Both the position numbers and the translations under genes were made by a program. The notes beneath the pieces were generated by a model. It saw only the letters and a list, made by a program, of their open reading frames with translations. It did not search any database and was not told the DNA's origin. Shown piece after piece: positions 8,467-15,927 of a stretch of 64,000 nt of DNA (its first letter is position 1; every line of letters begins with the position of its first letter). Origin of the DNA: an uncultured Alphaproteobacteria bacterium (GTDB lineage: Bacteria > Pseudomonadota > Alphaproteobacteria > RF32 > CAG-239). The stretch spans positions 1-64,000 of the forward strand of contig CABQIK010000008.1 in assembly GCA_902464275.1 (NCBI GenBank), read 5' to 3'.

Positions 8467-9096
8467 ATGAAATCAGAAAACGGTCGTTCTATGGTGGAAA
8501 TGCTTGGCGTATTAGCAATAGTCGGAGTGCTCAGCGTCGGGACGATTGCCGGATATTCAAAGGCGATGATGAAATATCGGCTTAATCAATACAGCCAAGC
8601 TATCAGTATGTTGGTTAATAACGTGCTGTCAATCAAAGAGCAGTTGCAACACAAACCGGATACCTCAACTTATTTCAACACACTCTTATATAAGCTTAAT
8701 TTGGTGCCTGACGGCATTATTTACAATGAAAATTCTATATATTTACACGACAGGTGGTTTAATAATAGCATTTTGGTTGTTTATAACAATAGCAAATATA
8801 CCGGTGCTAACGGCAACACATATAATTTTGATATGGGATTTATCCGCTTTGATTTTTCACGAGCTTCGCAGCAAGGTTCAGAAGTTTGCCATACCGCTAT
8901 TACCGCCATCAAAGAGAATGCCGGCAACATTGAATATTTGCAACTGCTGCAATATAGCGACAGCGATAACACTAGCGAATATTCCGACCAAATATTGGCT
9001 AAAGAATTACAACTCATAACTCTAAACCGCATTGACCAATTATGCAATCAATGCACCAACTACGAAACTTGCGGTCTATTAGTGGCCTGGAAATAG
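8467..9096 (+). CDS. type IV pilin-like protein, copy 1
   Basis: 210 residues. The N-terminus MKSENGRSMVEMLGV reads as a prepilin leader: cleavage after Gly, then R+1, S, M, V, and Glu at +5. A 20-residue hydrophobic helix (LAIVGVLSVGTIAGYSKAM) follows. The C-terminal body has an EVCHTA cysteine and a closing CNQC...C motif shared with the other copies. The start is ATG 8467; the track-style start 18 bases upstream lies inside the Shine-Dalgarno sequence. No pilus assembly gene is nearby. It is convergent with copy 2. Confidence 0.8.
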   Translation: MKSENGRSMVEMLGVLAIVGVLSVGTIAGYSKAMMKYRLNQYSQAISMLVNNVLSIKEQLQHKPDTSTYFNTLLYKLNLVPDGIIYNENSIYLHDRWFNNSILVVYNNSKYTGANGNTYNFDMGFIRFDFSRASQQGSEVCHTAITAIKENAGNIEYLQLLQYSDSDNTSEYSDQILAKELQLITLNRIDQLCNQCTNYETCGLLVAWK

Positions 9097-9101
9097 ATTG
9101 C

Positions 9102-9761
9102 TTAAAAGGCAATGGTAATGTTGCATCTGCGATTTTTATCACAAGAATCGCAGATGTTTTTTACGTCTTCCAAACTCATGGAGCTTAAACAGGCATTTTC
9201 ACCGCCGCAATAATCATCGCCGTAGTATTCTATCTGTTCAGAAGCTCCTTCACGATAAACATAGCCAACAAGCAAATGTTCTCTTAATGGCAAAACAAGA
9301 CCTTTAAATATTTCAAAGCACGTATTGCCGGCAAAAGCTAAAGAAACCATTTGATTGTTTTCATTTTTAGAAAGACCTCCTAACATTATATCCACGACTA
9401 TGACATGACTGTTATCATTACGTTTTGAGGCGCCGATAAAAGGATTTATCCAGTTGCCATAACTATCAGCGATAACATCTTTGCCGTTAGAACCCTGTCC
9501 CTTTAAAAATTTCCAATTTGCCGGTAGCAAATTTATTTTTGTAATAGCGTTGCTCAATGTTGTATAAGTCGGCTCTTCATTAAAACTGTAATAATATTCC
9601 ATTAGGCCGCCGATAAACATATTGTAGTCACCTATCATTTTGTTAATTTTATATTTTTCCATTGCCTTGGAATATCCTGCAATCGCCCCGACGGATAAGA
9701 CGCCGATGATAGCGAGCACGCCAAGCATCTCCACCATACTTCTGCCATTTTCTGATTTCAT
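9102..9761 (-). CDS. type IV pilin-like protein, copy 2
   Basis: 220 residues with the same first 40 residues as the other copies (MKSENGRSMVEMLGVLAIIG) but an unrelated-looking middle. The late Cys pattern persists: TCFEIF, YCGGENAC and ICDSC...C. Gly cleavage site, Glu at +5 and hydrophobic helix are all present. It ends five bases from the end of copy 1, so the two genes form a tail-to-tail pair bounded by inverted copies of the leader cassette. Confidence 0.8.
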   Translation of the reverse strand: MKSENGRSMVEMLGVLAIIGVLSVGAIAGYSKAMEKYKINKMIGDYNMFIGGLMEYYYSFNEEPTYTTLSNAITKINLLPANWKFLKGQGSNGKDVIADSYGNWINPFIGASKRNDNSHVIVVDIMLGGLSKNENNQMVSLAFAGNTCFEIFKGLVLPLREHLLVGYVYREGASEQIEYYGDDYCGGENACLSSMSLEDVKNICDSCDKNRRCNITIAF

Positions 9762-9853
9762 AATAAAAAATCTCCTCAAATTGTTGCATTTAAGAAGATT
9801 TTAGCTCGCGTTTTTTTTTTGCAATATTTACGAGTCCGCGCTGTGCATAAGTT
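9762..9853 (-). promoter_or_regulatory. pilin leader cassette, copy 2
   Basis: Inverted copy of the leader. Box TTATGCACA on the minus strand (9842-9850), a run of ten A/T, and hairpin arms at 9792-9802 and 9767-9777 with GAGGAG in the 3' arm. It differs from copy 1 mainly in the hairpin loop and at the variable base of the box. Confidence 0.75.
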
Positions 9854-9869
9854 GTATTTAAATCCGCAA

Positions 9870-9981
9870 TTTTAAAATTCCCCTTTATGGAGTGTACCGG
9901 CCTTTTAAAATTCCCCTCTATGGAGTCGCCGCTATCTTTTAAAATTCCCCTCTATGGAGGGGTGCCGAAGGCAGGGTGGTT
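9870..9981 (+). repeat. three tandem REP-like units
   Basis: AAAATTCCCCTCTATGGAG (or CTTTATGG in the first) occurs three times with starts near 9870, 9903 and 9937, about 33-34 bases apart. The third continues into GGGGTGCCGAAGGCAGGGTGGTT, the full form of a repeat also seen at 26007, around the IS at 44401/45243, and at 62609-62764. CCCCTC/GAGGGG forms a short stem. Confidence 0.65.
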
Positions 9982-10206
9982 ACATGACTATTTTGCAACA
10001 TATTAAATGCTTGTTTTATATTACAAAAATTATAAATTAAATATAATTTCAAACCTTATATTTTCACCACCCCGTCGGCTATCGCCGCCACCCCTCCTCG
10101 GGATGAGAATTTTTATAGCGGTTGTCGCACCTCCACGAAATTAATATTGCGGTTACCACCATCTATGTACGGAAATAAAATTGCCGCAGTCCTGGCACAC
10201 GCGACA
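9982..10206. other. gene-free AT-rich spacer with inverted REP-like copy
   Basis: No gene seen. Positions 10065-10114 hold an inverted version of the REP-like unit (ACCACCCCGTCGGC, then CACCCCTCC...GAGAATTTT). Together with 9870-9981 it could form a long imperfect hairpin around an AT-rich centre. With the leader at 9762-9853 this makes a 445-base non-coding stretch. Confidence 0.5.
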
Positions 10207-10650
10207 TTACCTTCCACCCTTAAATAGTTCTTCACGGCTTTGTTTTAATCTTTGTGCAAAATCTTTAAGATACTCCTCCGACCGACCGTTTCTCCGCGCC
10301 CATTGTATTTTAAGATTATCAATTTCTTCCAATTCTTTAAGCTCTTCTTCAGGGGTGAGTTCTTTTTCAATGTACGGATTTTTATGATTAATCAGCTCAA
10401 ACTGTAATTGCAAATCATTGCGATAGGTCTCAATATCTTTTAGGCCTAAACCTTCTTCTTGCATTTTTTGGTACCAATCCTGCAGGTTGGTAAACACAAC
10501 TCCGTCATCTTCAGCGTATAATTTCAGACCGCTTTTGTGCTCCCCGGTGCGGTCATCAGCGTTAAATTGCCAGTTTTGCTTAAAGCGTTGATAATCTTGT
10601 TTTACTTGCTTGCTGTTTTTATAATTTTTTATTTCAACATTAAAATCCAT
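10207..10650 (-). CDS. hypothetical protein, acidic and helical
   Basis: 147 residues, not recognised. It is strongly charged, with predicted long helices (ELTPEEELKELEEIDNLK) and no signal peptide or membrane segment. The start is ATG 10650: GGAGGG lies directly upstream, inside the alternative in-frame GTG start at 10662. It is monocistronic, at the right end of the island inserted between rplQ and rpoA. Confidence 0.55.
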   Translation of the reverse strand: MDFNVEIKNYKNSKQVKQDYQRFKQNWQFNADDRTGEHKSGLKLYAEDDGVVFTNLQDWYQKMQEEGLGLKDIETYRNDLQLQFELINHKNPYIEKELTPEEELKELEEIDNLKIQWARRNGRSEEYLKDFAQRLKQSREELFKGGR

Positions 10651-10821
10651 ATTACCCTCCACTTTAAGTATCTGTTAAAGCGTTTATACCTTATTTTTGC
10701 ATTCCTGTCAAAATTTTTTATATAAACCAACCTCACTCTTAATTGCAAACGCAAAAACAATAACCGCTAATCGTCCGGAGAAATAAAAAGATACGCAGAA
10801 AGCCTTGTTACATTTAGCCGC

Positions 10822-10931
10822 AAAAAAGTTCGGATATTGAGTCAGATACAAAGAACCCTCTGTTGTGCGGTGTACTAATAGTTACATAAACAACAGAGGG
10901 TTCAAGTAGATGACCAATAGACGAACTTTTT
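10822..10931 (-). repeat. palindromic element, copy A (after rpoA)
   Basis: Read on the minus strand it begins within the rpoA stop. Outer arms are AAAGTTCG / CGAACTTT. The inner stem is a perfect 14-bp pair (10853-10866 with 10890-10903, GAACCCTCTGTTGT and its complement) around the conserved core TTATGTAACTATTAGTACACC. The 3' outer arm is followed by a T-run, so the element could also terminate rpoA transcription. The core and flanks match copies at 15822, 46402, 46565 and 62886, while the stems differ. Confidence 0.75.
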
Positions 10932-11940
10932 AGAAGTGGTCGTCACATTTTTTAATCAACTCTTCAATATTCTCCGGCGGCCAACCAGGGGTGTCCATAC
11001 CAAGGTGAATACCCATTTTAGCCAATACTTCTTTGATTTCATTCAAAGACTTACGACCAAAGTTCGGAGTGCGAAGCATTTCGGCTTCAGTTTTCTGAAC
11101 AAGGTCACCGATATAAACGATGTTATCATTTTTAAGGCAGTTAGCAGAACGAACTGAAAGTTCAAGTTCTTCAACTTTCTTAAGCAAATTGCGGTTAAAC
11201 GGCAATTCTTCTTTAACATCTTCAACTTCATTTTCCGGTTCATCAAAGTTAATGAACGGTTTGAGTTGGTCTTGCAAAATGCGAGCCGCAAAAGCAACTG
11301 CGTCTTCCGGAGTAACCACGCCGTTGGTTTCAACAATCATAGTCAGTTTATCATAGTCGGTAATTTGACCGACACGGGTGTTTTCAACTTTATATGAAAC
11401 TTTTTTAACCGGTGAAAAAATAGAATCAACGGCAATTAAACCAATCGGCGCGTCAGCCGGTTTGTTTTGACTTGCCGGAACATAACCTTTACCGGTATCA
11501 ACGGTCAATTCCATAGAAATTTTTGCACCTGCATCCAAGTTACAAATAACATGGTCTGGGTTCATAATTTCAACATCATGACCGGTTTCAATCATAGCTG
11601 CGGTAACCGTGCACGGACCTTCAGCATTAAGTGTCATAATTTTTTGACCTTCATTGTGAACGGCAACAGCCAAGCCCTTAACGTTCAAAACAATGTCGGT
11701 AACATCTTCCCGTACGCCCGGAATAACTGAAAATTCAAGCAACACGCCGTCAATTTTGATAGCTGTTACAGCGCCGCCCTGTAATGATGAGAGCAAAACT
11801 CGTCTCAAGGCATTGCCCAAAGTCAAGCCGAAACCTCTCTCCAGGGGTTCTACCACTATCTTAGCTTTATTTCCGCCTTCGCCGGAAGTAACTTCTAAAT
11901 TAGTTGGTTTAATAAGTTCTTGCCAATTTTTTTGAATCAC
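10930..11940 (-). CDS. rpoA: RNA polymerase alpha subunit
   Basis: Assembles RNA polymerase and contacts activators and UP elements. 336 residues. The N-terminal domain has EPLERGFGLTLGNALRRVLLSS; the C-terminal domain ends with LRTPNFGRKSLNEIKEVLAKMGIHLGM. The start is GTG 11940, reading VIQKNWQELIKP like alphaproteobacterial homologues, with GAGG upstream; an in-frame ATG ten codons earlier is less likely. It is last in secY-adk-rpsM-rpsK-rpoA. The usual next gene, rplQ, is 5 kb away. Confidence 0.97.
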   Translation of the reverse strand: MIQKNWQELIKPTNLEVTSGEGGNKAKIVVEPLERGFGLTLGNALRRVLLSSLQGGAVTAIKIDGVLLEFSVIPGVREDVTDIVLNVKGLAVAVHNEGQKIMTLNAEGPCTVTAAMIETGHDVEIMNPDHVICNLDAGAKISMELTVDTGKGYVPASQNKPADAPIGLIAVDSIFSPVKKVSYKVENTRVGQITDYDKLTMIVETNGVVTPEDAVAFAARILQDQLKPFINFDEPENEVEDVKEELPFNRNLLKKVEELELSVRSANCLKNDNIVYIGDLVQKTEAEMLRTPNFGRKSLNEIKEVLAKMGIHLGMDTPGWPPENIEELIKKCDDHF

Positions 11941-12030
11941 CGGTATACCCTCTTTCTTGTTTATATGCATATATTATAAAAAACACGGACAGCGGAGACT
12001 CCTAAAAGCCTCCGCTTATAGAAACTTATA

Positions 12031-12423
12031 TTAAACGCGACGTCTCTTTCTCAAACGGCAACCGTTGTGCGGGATTGGAGTAACATCACGGATTGAAGTT
12101 ATGGTAAAGCCGATAACCTGCAAAGCTCTGATTGCCGATTCTCTGCCAGAACCCGGACCTTTAACTTCAACTTCCAAAGTTTTCATACCACTTTCCTGAG
12201 CTTTTTTGCCTGCTTCTTCAGCTGCAACCTGAGCAGCGTACGGAGTAGATTTACGGGAACCTTTAAAGCCCTGAGCGCCTGATGTAGACCAAGCAACAGT
12301 ATTCCCTTGTGCATCAGTAATGGTTATTCTTGTATTGTTAAACGTAGAATTCACATGCGCTACGCCGGATGTGATATTCTTTTTTTCTTTTTTCTTAACA
12401 CGTTGTGTAACTGCTTTTGCCAT
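12031..12423 (-). CDS. rpsK: 30S ribosomal protein S11
   Basis: 130 residues, full length. It carries the S11 landmarks GVAHVNSTFNNTRITITD, SGAQGFKGSRKSTPYAAQ and the basic end NGCRLRKRRRV. S11 forms part of the platform of the small subunit. It lies between rpsM (12 bases upstream) and rpoA, in the usual order, with GAGAGG before the ATG. Confidence 0.98.
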   Translation of the reverse strand: MAKAVTQRVKKKEKKNITSGVAHVNSTFNNTRITITDAQGNTVAWSTSGAQGFKGSRKSTPYAAQVAAEEAGKKAQESGMKTLEVEVKGPGSGRESAIRALQVIGFTITSIRDVTPIPHNGCRLRKRRRV

Positions 12424-12435
12424 TGCTACCTCTCA

Positions 12436-12804
12436 TTATTTCTTCTTATTGGCAACAGTTTTACGTTTACCTTTACGGGTACGAGCATTTTGTTTAGTGC
12501 TCTGACCACGAACCGGCAAACCTTTACGATGCCTTAAACCTCTGTAACATCCCAAGTCCATAAGTCTTTTGATGTTAACGCCGACTTCACGACGAAGTTC
12601 GCCTTCCACAACGTAACCTTTATCAATTACGTCACGAATTTTAGCAACATCTTCATCGCTTAAATCTTGTACGCGACGGTCAACAGAAATACCTGATTTT
12701 GCACAAATATCTTGAGCAGTTTTTCTTCCGATACCGAAAATATAAGTCAGTGCGATCTCAATTCTTTTGGCACTCGGAATATTTACGCCAGCTATACGAG
12801 CCAA
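12436..12804 (-). CDS. rpsM: 30S ribosomal protein S13
   Basis: 122 residues starting (M)ARIAGVNIPSAKRIEIAL with the C-terminal basic tail typical of S13, which bridges to the large subunit and contacts P-site tRNA. The start codon is TTG at 12802-12804, supported by GGAGAG 6 nt upstream and by the family N-terminus. A rare start codon on a ribosomal protein gene may tune its level. Confidence 0.98.
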   Translation of the reverse strand: MARIAGVNIPSAKRIEIALTYIFGIGRKTAQDICAKSGISVDRRVQDLSDEDVAKIRDVIDKGYVVEGELRREVGVNIKRLMDLGCYRGLRHRKGLPVRGQSTKQNARTRKGKRKTVANKKK

Positions 12805-12943
12805 ATTAACTCTCCATTTTTCTAATTAATTAAAACATTTAAAAAGTTGATCACCACTTTTCAAAATTAAGCGGATTATATTCTAATATTTATCAGAGTC
12901 AAGAGCATTTTAACAAAAAAGTTACTTTTTTTGCTAAAAAATC

Positions 12944-13633
12944 TTACTCTTCGGTTTTAACGGGGGCAAGCCCCAAAACTTTGGCGATTTTTTGCGCCGT
13001 AGCCTCAATGGTTCCGGTTCCGTCAACACAACTCAGCAATCCTTTCTTTTCAAAGTACGGGATTGTCGGATAAGTAAGCGAACGATAATTAATTAAACGA
13101 TTTTGCACCGTGGTGCGGTTATCGTCTGCCCGCCTTGAAAATTCAGTTCCGCCGCAAACATCGCAAACGCCGTAAATTTTCGGTTTTTGAAATTTGTCAT
13201 GATAGCCCTGACCGCACTTCATACAGCTGTAACGACCCAAAATGCGCTCCATGATAATTTCATCAGGAACCTGAATTTCAATAACTCTGTTAAGGGTGAT
13301 GCCTTTTTCTTGTAAAATACTCTCAAGCACTTCAGCCTGAGGCAAAGTGCGCGGAAACCCATCCAGAATAAAGCCGTTTTTGCAATCATTCTCACCGATA
13401 CGGGAAGACACCATTTTAATAATCATTTCATCAGTAGCAAACTCGCCTCTGTCAAGCGCCGCTTTAAGCTCGCGCCCCAAAGGAGTATCTTTTGCCGCCT
13501 CGGCGCGCAACATCTCGCCGGTTGAAAGGTGGCAGATATGCGCTCTTTCTTTTAAAATTCGGGCTTGCGTGCCTTTACCGCAGCCGGGGGCTCCGGTAAA
13601 GACAACATGCAATCCGTTTCCGTTTTTATCCAT
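12944..13633 (-). CDS. adk: adenylate kinase
   Basis: Interconverts ATP + AMP and 2 ADP. 229 residues, slightly long for the family. P-loop GAPGCGKGTQ near residue 13; GFPRTLPQAE is the AMP-site region. The lid is the long form with four cysteines (CMKC and CDVC), which in this class bind zinc. It starts two bases after the secY stop in the usual secY-adk order. Confidence 0.97.
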   Translation of the reverse strand: MDKNGNGLHVVFTGAPGCGKGTQARILKERAHICHLSTGEMLRAEAAKDTPLGRELKAALDRGEFATDEMIIKMVSSRIGENDCKNGFILDGFPRTLPQAEVLESILQEKGITLNRVIEIQVPDEIIMERILGRYSCMKCGQGYHDKFQKPKIYGVCDVCGGTEFSRRADDNRTTVQNRLINYRSLTYPTIPYFEKKGLLSCVDGTGTIEATAQKIAKVLGLAPVKTEE

Positions 13634-13635
13634 GA

Positions 13636-14985
13636 CTATTTTCTTTTGTTATGAATCAATGCCGCTTTTTTAATCAAGCCTTCATACTGATAAGCAATCA
13701 GATGAGATTGAACCTGCGTCATAAAGTCCATGGTAACCTGAACCACGATGAGCAAAGTTGTACCGCCCAAAACAAACGGAACCGACAACTTTGAAATCAA
13801 AATTTCAGGCAAAATGCACAATGCGGTTAAATAAGTTGCGCCGATAACGGTTAAACGGGTGATAACATAATCAAGATATTCAGCGGTATTTTTACCCGGA
13901 CGAATACCGGCAATAAAGCCACCGTGCTTTTTCAAGTTATCGGCCGTTTCTTCAGGGTTAAATACCACTGCGGTATAAAAGAACGAGAAGAACACAATCA
14001 AAAACGCATACAGTGCCAAATAAACCGGCTGGCCGTGACCGAGCCACTGACTCATGGTTTGAGCCCAAGACGGACCGTTTTGCGCTGAAATATTAGCAAC
14101 GGTAATCGGCAGCAACAACAACGAGCTGGCAAAAATCGGAGGAATAACGCCGGTCGGGTTAATTTTAAGCGGCAAATGCGAACTTTCAGCGGCAGTCATG
14201 CGCATACCCATCTGACGCTTAGGATATTGAATGATAATTTTGCGTTGAGCGCGTTCAACAAAAACAATAATGTAAATCAAGCCCAAAGCCATTACCATCA
14301 ACAAAGCGATAACGCCCAATGACATTGAGCCGATACGACCCAACTCAAAAGTTTGCGCCAAAGCGTTAGGAATGTTGGCGATAATACCAACGGTAATGAT
14401 AAGCGATGAGCCGTTGCCAACGCCGCGCGAGGTAATTTGGTCGCCTAACCAAACCACAAACATGGTGCCGCCCACCAATGAAACAATGGTCGTAAACTTA
14501 AATACAAAGCTCGGAATTACAACCGCGGAAACACCCGAACCGCCGGAAACGCTTTCCAGACCTACCGCGATACCGTAACCTTGAATAATGGTAATCAAAA
14601 CGGTTAAAATTTTGGTATAATGAGTAACCTTGCGGTGTCCGGCCTCGCCTTCCTTTTTAAGCGCCGCCAATGACGGAATAACCGACTGGCCGAGCTGAAT
14701 AATAATGGAAGCCGAAATATACGGGAAAATATTAAGGGCAAAAATTGTCATACGTGACAACGCGCCGCCTGAAAACATGTTAAACATTCCCAAAATACCG
14801 CCCGAGTGTCTGGCAAAAACATCAGACAACACATTAGCGTCAATTCCGGGGAGCGGAATAAATGTTCCCAAACGGAACACAATCAAAGCCCAAATCGTAA
14901 ACCACAGTCTTCTTTTGAGTTCGTCAGCTTTACTAAATGCGGACATATCCATACCTGCCGCCATTTTTTCTGCTAATGATACCAT
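13636..14985 (-). CDS. secY: preprotein translocase subunit SecY
   Basis: Channel subunit of SecYEG in the inner membrane; it works with the SecA encoded at 46673. 449 residues with about ten membrane segments. PLPGIDANVL is the plug region; KKHGGFIAGIRPG and RLTVIGATYLTAL mark later segments. It normally follows rplO in the spc operon. Here the gene upstream is an unrelated repeat protein, so the ribosomal operon is broken on this side too. Bases 15018-15037 hold a short AGGGC/GCCCT hairpin between them. Confidence 0.97.
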   Translation of the reverse strand: MVSLAEKMAAGMDMSAFSKADELKRRLWFTIWALIVFRLGTFIPLPGIDANVLSDVFARHSGGILGMFNMFSGGALSRMTIFALNIFPYISASIIIQLGQSVIPSLAALKKEGEAGHRKVTHYTKILTVLITIIQGYGIAVGLESVSGGSGVSAVVIPSFVFKFTTIVSLVGGTMFVVWLGDQITSRGVGNGSSLIITVGIIANIPNALAQTFELGRIGSMSLGVIALLMVMALGLIYIIVFVERAQRKIIIQYPKRQMGMRMTAAESSHLPLKINPTGVIPPIFASSLLLLPITVANISAQNGPSWAQTMSQWLGHGQPVYLALYAFLIVFFSFFYTAVVFNPEETADNLKKHGGFIAGIRPGKNTAEYLDYVITRLTVIGATYLTALCILPEILISKLSVPFVLGGTTLLIVVQVTMDFMTQVQSHLIAYQYEGLIKKAALIHNKRK

Positions 14986-15112
14986 TTTTTCTTCCTTATC
15001 AATTTAAAAACAAACAATCAGGGCATAAAAAGCCCTTTTGGGTTTAATGTAATACACAAATTAAAAATTATTGCAACTATTTTATCTTTATCCTCAAGTT
15101 TTATTCACAGCC

Positions 15113-15637
15113 CTATGCTTTATTCTGCTCTAACTGCTTGCCGCGTTCTTGCGCCAAGCGTACCAATTTAGGGTCAGCGCCGACAATTTCGCGATATATT
15201 GCGCCCGGCATAATGGCAAAATCTAACGCATTGCTCAAAAATATGCGGTTATATAGCCCTTTCGGAATCACAAAACGGCGACAACCCTCCAAAAACAAGT
15301 TATTGACCAACATACCGGTTGAGAGCTCAAAATTACGCGCGCCGCTTAAATTAATTTCATCACATTTCAGCGGCGGAATTTTAACCCCGTTGGCCGAAGT
15401 TAAAATTAAACTTGCGACTTTGGCGTCTTCATCTATGGAAACATCAGTCGCATGGTCTAAAAAAATACGCTCATATTTTCCGGCCGGAATATTTGCCCGC
15501 ACCGTTTCATTTAATATCAAAATTTGGATTTTCACCTTGGGCGCAATGTAAAAACCTTTTGCGCGGCTTAAATCAACCCGCTCATACGAATCCGCCTCAA
15601 TTACCGCGCCGAAAGTATCCTGTAAACTAAGTTTCAT
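15113..15637 (-). CDS. hypothetical beta-strand repeat protein
   Basis: 174 residues, not recognised. It has four imperfect repeats of the form [YC]-x-[RE]-[IV]-x-L-x-x-A, at YERVDLSRA, YERIFLDHA, CDEINLSGA and YNRIFLSNA, about 37-40 residues apart. Hydrophobic strands such as QILILNE and SLILTSA alternate with them. This periodicity suggests a solenoid or beta-helix. There is no signal peptide. It is upstream of secY in the same direction, separated by a 127-base gap with a weak hairpin. Confidence 0.55.
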   Translation of the reverse strand: MKLSLQDTFGAVIEADSYERVDLSRAKGFYIAPKVKIQILILNETVRANIPAGKYERIFLDHATDVSIDEDAKVASLILTSANGVKIPPLKCDEINLSGARNFELSTGMLVNNLFLEGCRRFVIPKGLYNRIFLSNALDFAIMPGAIYREIVGADPKLVRLAQERGKQLEQNKA

Positions 15638-15708
15638 ATTTTTACTCCAAGTGTATTTAATAACAAATAGGAGCTTCCGTCAATCTGATTTTATACTTAA
15701 CCGATGCA

Positions 15709-15797
15709 ACTTATACACACCCCGGACTCGTAAATATTGCAAAAAAAAAACGCGAGCTAAAATCTTCTTAAATTTAACAATTTGAGGAGATTTTCTG
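15709..15797 (+). promoter_or_regulatory. pilin leader cassette, copy 3 (orphan)
   Basis: A complete leader without a pilin: box TTATACACA (15711-15719), ten A residues, and hairpin arms at 15759-15769 and 15784-15794. An ATG follows at 15798 but leads into the palindromic element instead of the GRSMVEML pilin start. Confidence 0.7.
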
Positions 15798-15902
15798 ATG
15801 TTTATTCAAAATATATCAGCTAAGCTTGCGGATAGTGAGGCAGATACGACGGAGTTTTGGAGCGACGTGTACAAACAGTTACATAAGCGAGAAAACTCCT
15901 AG
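15798..15902 (+). CDS. possible 34-residue ORF made of cassette start plus palindromic element
   Basis: ATG 15798 has the cassette's GAGGAG 9 nt upstream and stays open for 34 codons to TAG 15900-15902, beginning MFIQNISAKLADSEADTTE. Nearly all of it is encoded by palindromic element B. Copy 6 of the cassette (62861) has the same junction, MFIL..., but continues into a pilin. This may be the stump of a pilin gene that lost its body, or a short peptide; there is no evidence that it is made. Confidence 0.3.
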   Translation: MFIQNISAKLADSEADTTEFWSDVYKQLHKRENS

Positions 15903-15927
15903 TAGGTGACCATTATACGCGCTTTTC
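15822..15927 (-). repeat. palindromic element, copy B (after lepA)
   Basis: On the minus strand it starts at the base after the lepA stop codon. The inner arms GGAGTTTT (15851-15858) and AAAACTCC (15892-15899) flank the conserved core TTATGTAACTGTTTGTACACG. The conserved flanks TATAATGG...CACCTACTA and GTATCTGCCTCACTATC match the other copies. Confidence 0.7.

Noticed and set aside
9870..9981. Three evenly spaced repeats as a small CRISPR array
   Set aside because: The units are only ~20 bases with 13-14 base spacers, the last extends into a known-looking REP unit, other copies occur singly, and no cas gene is present.
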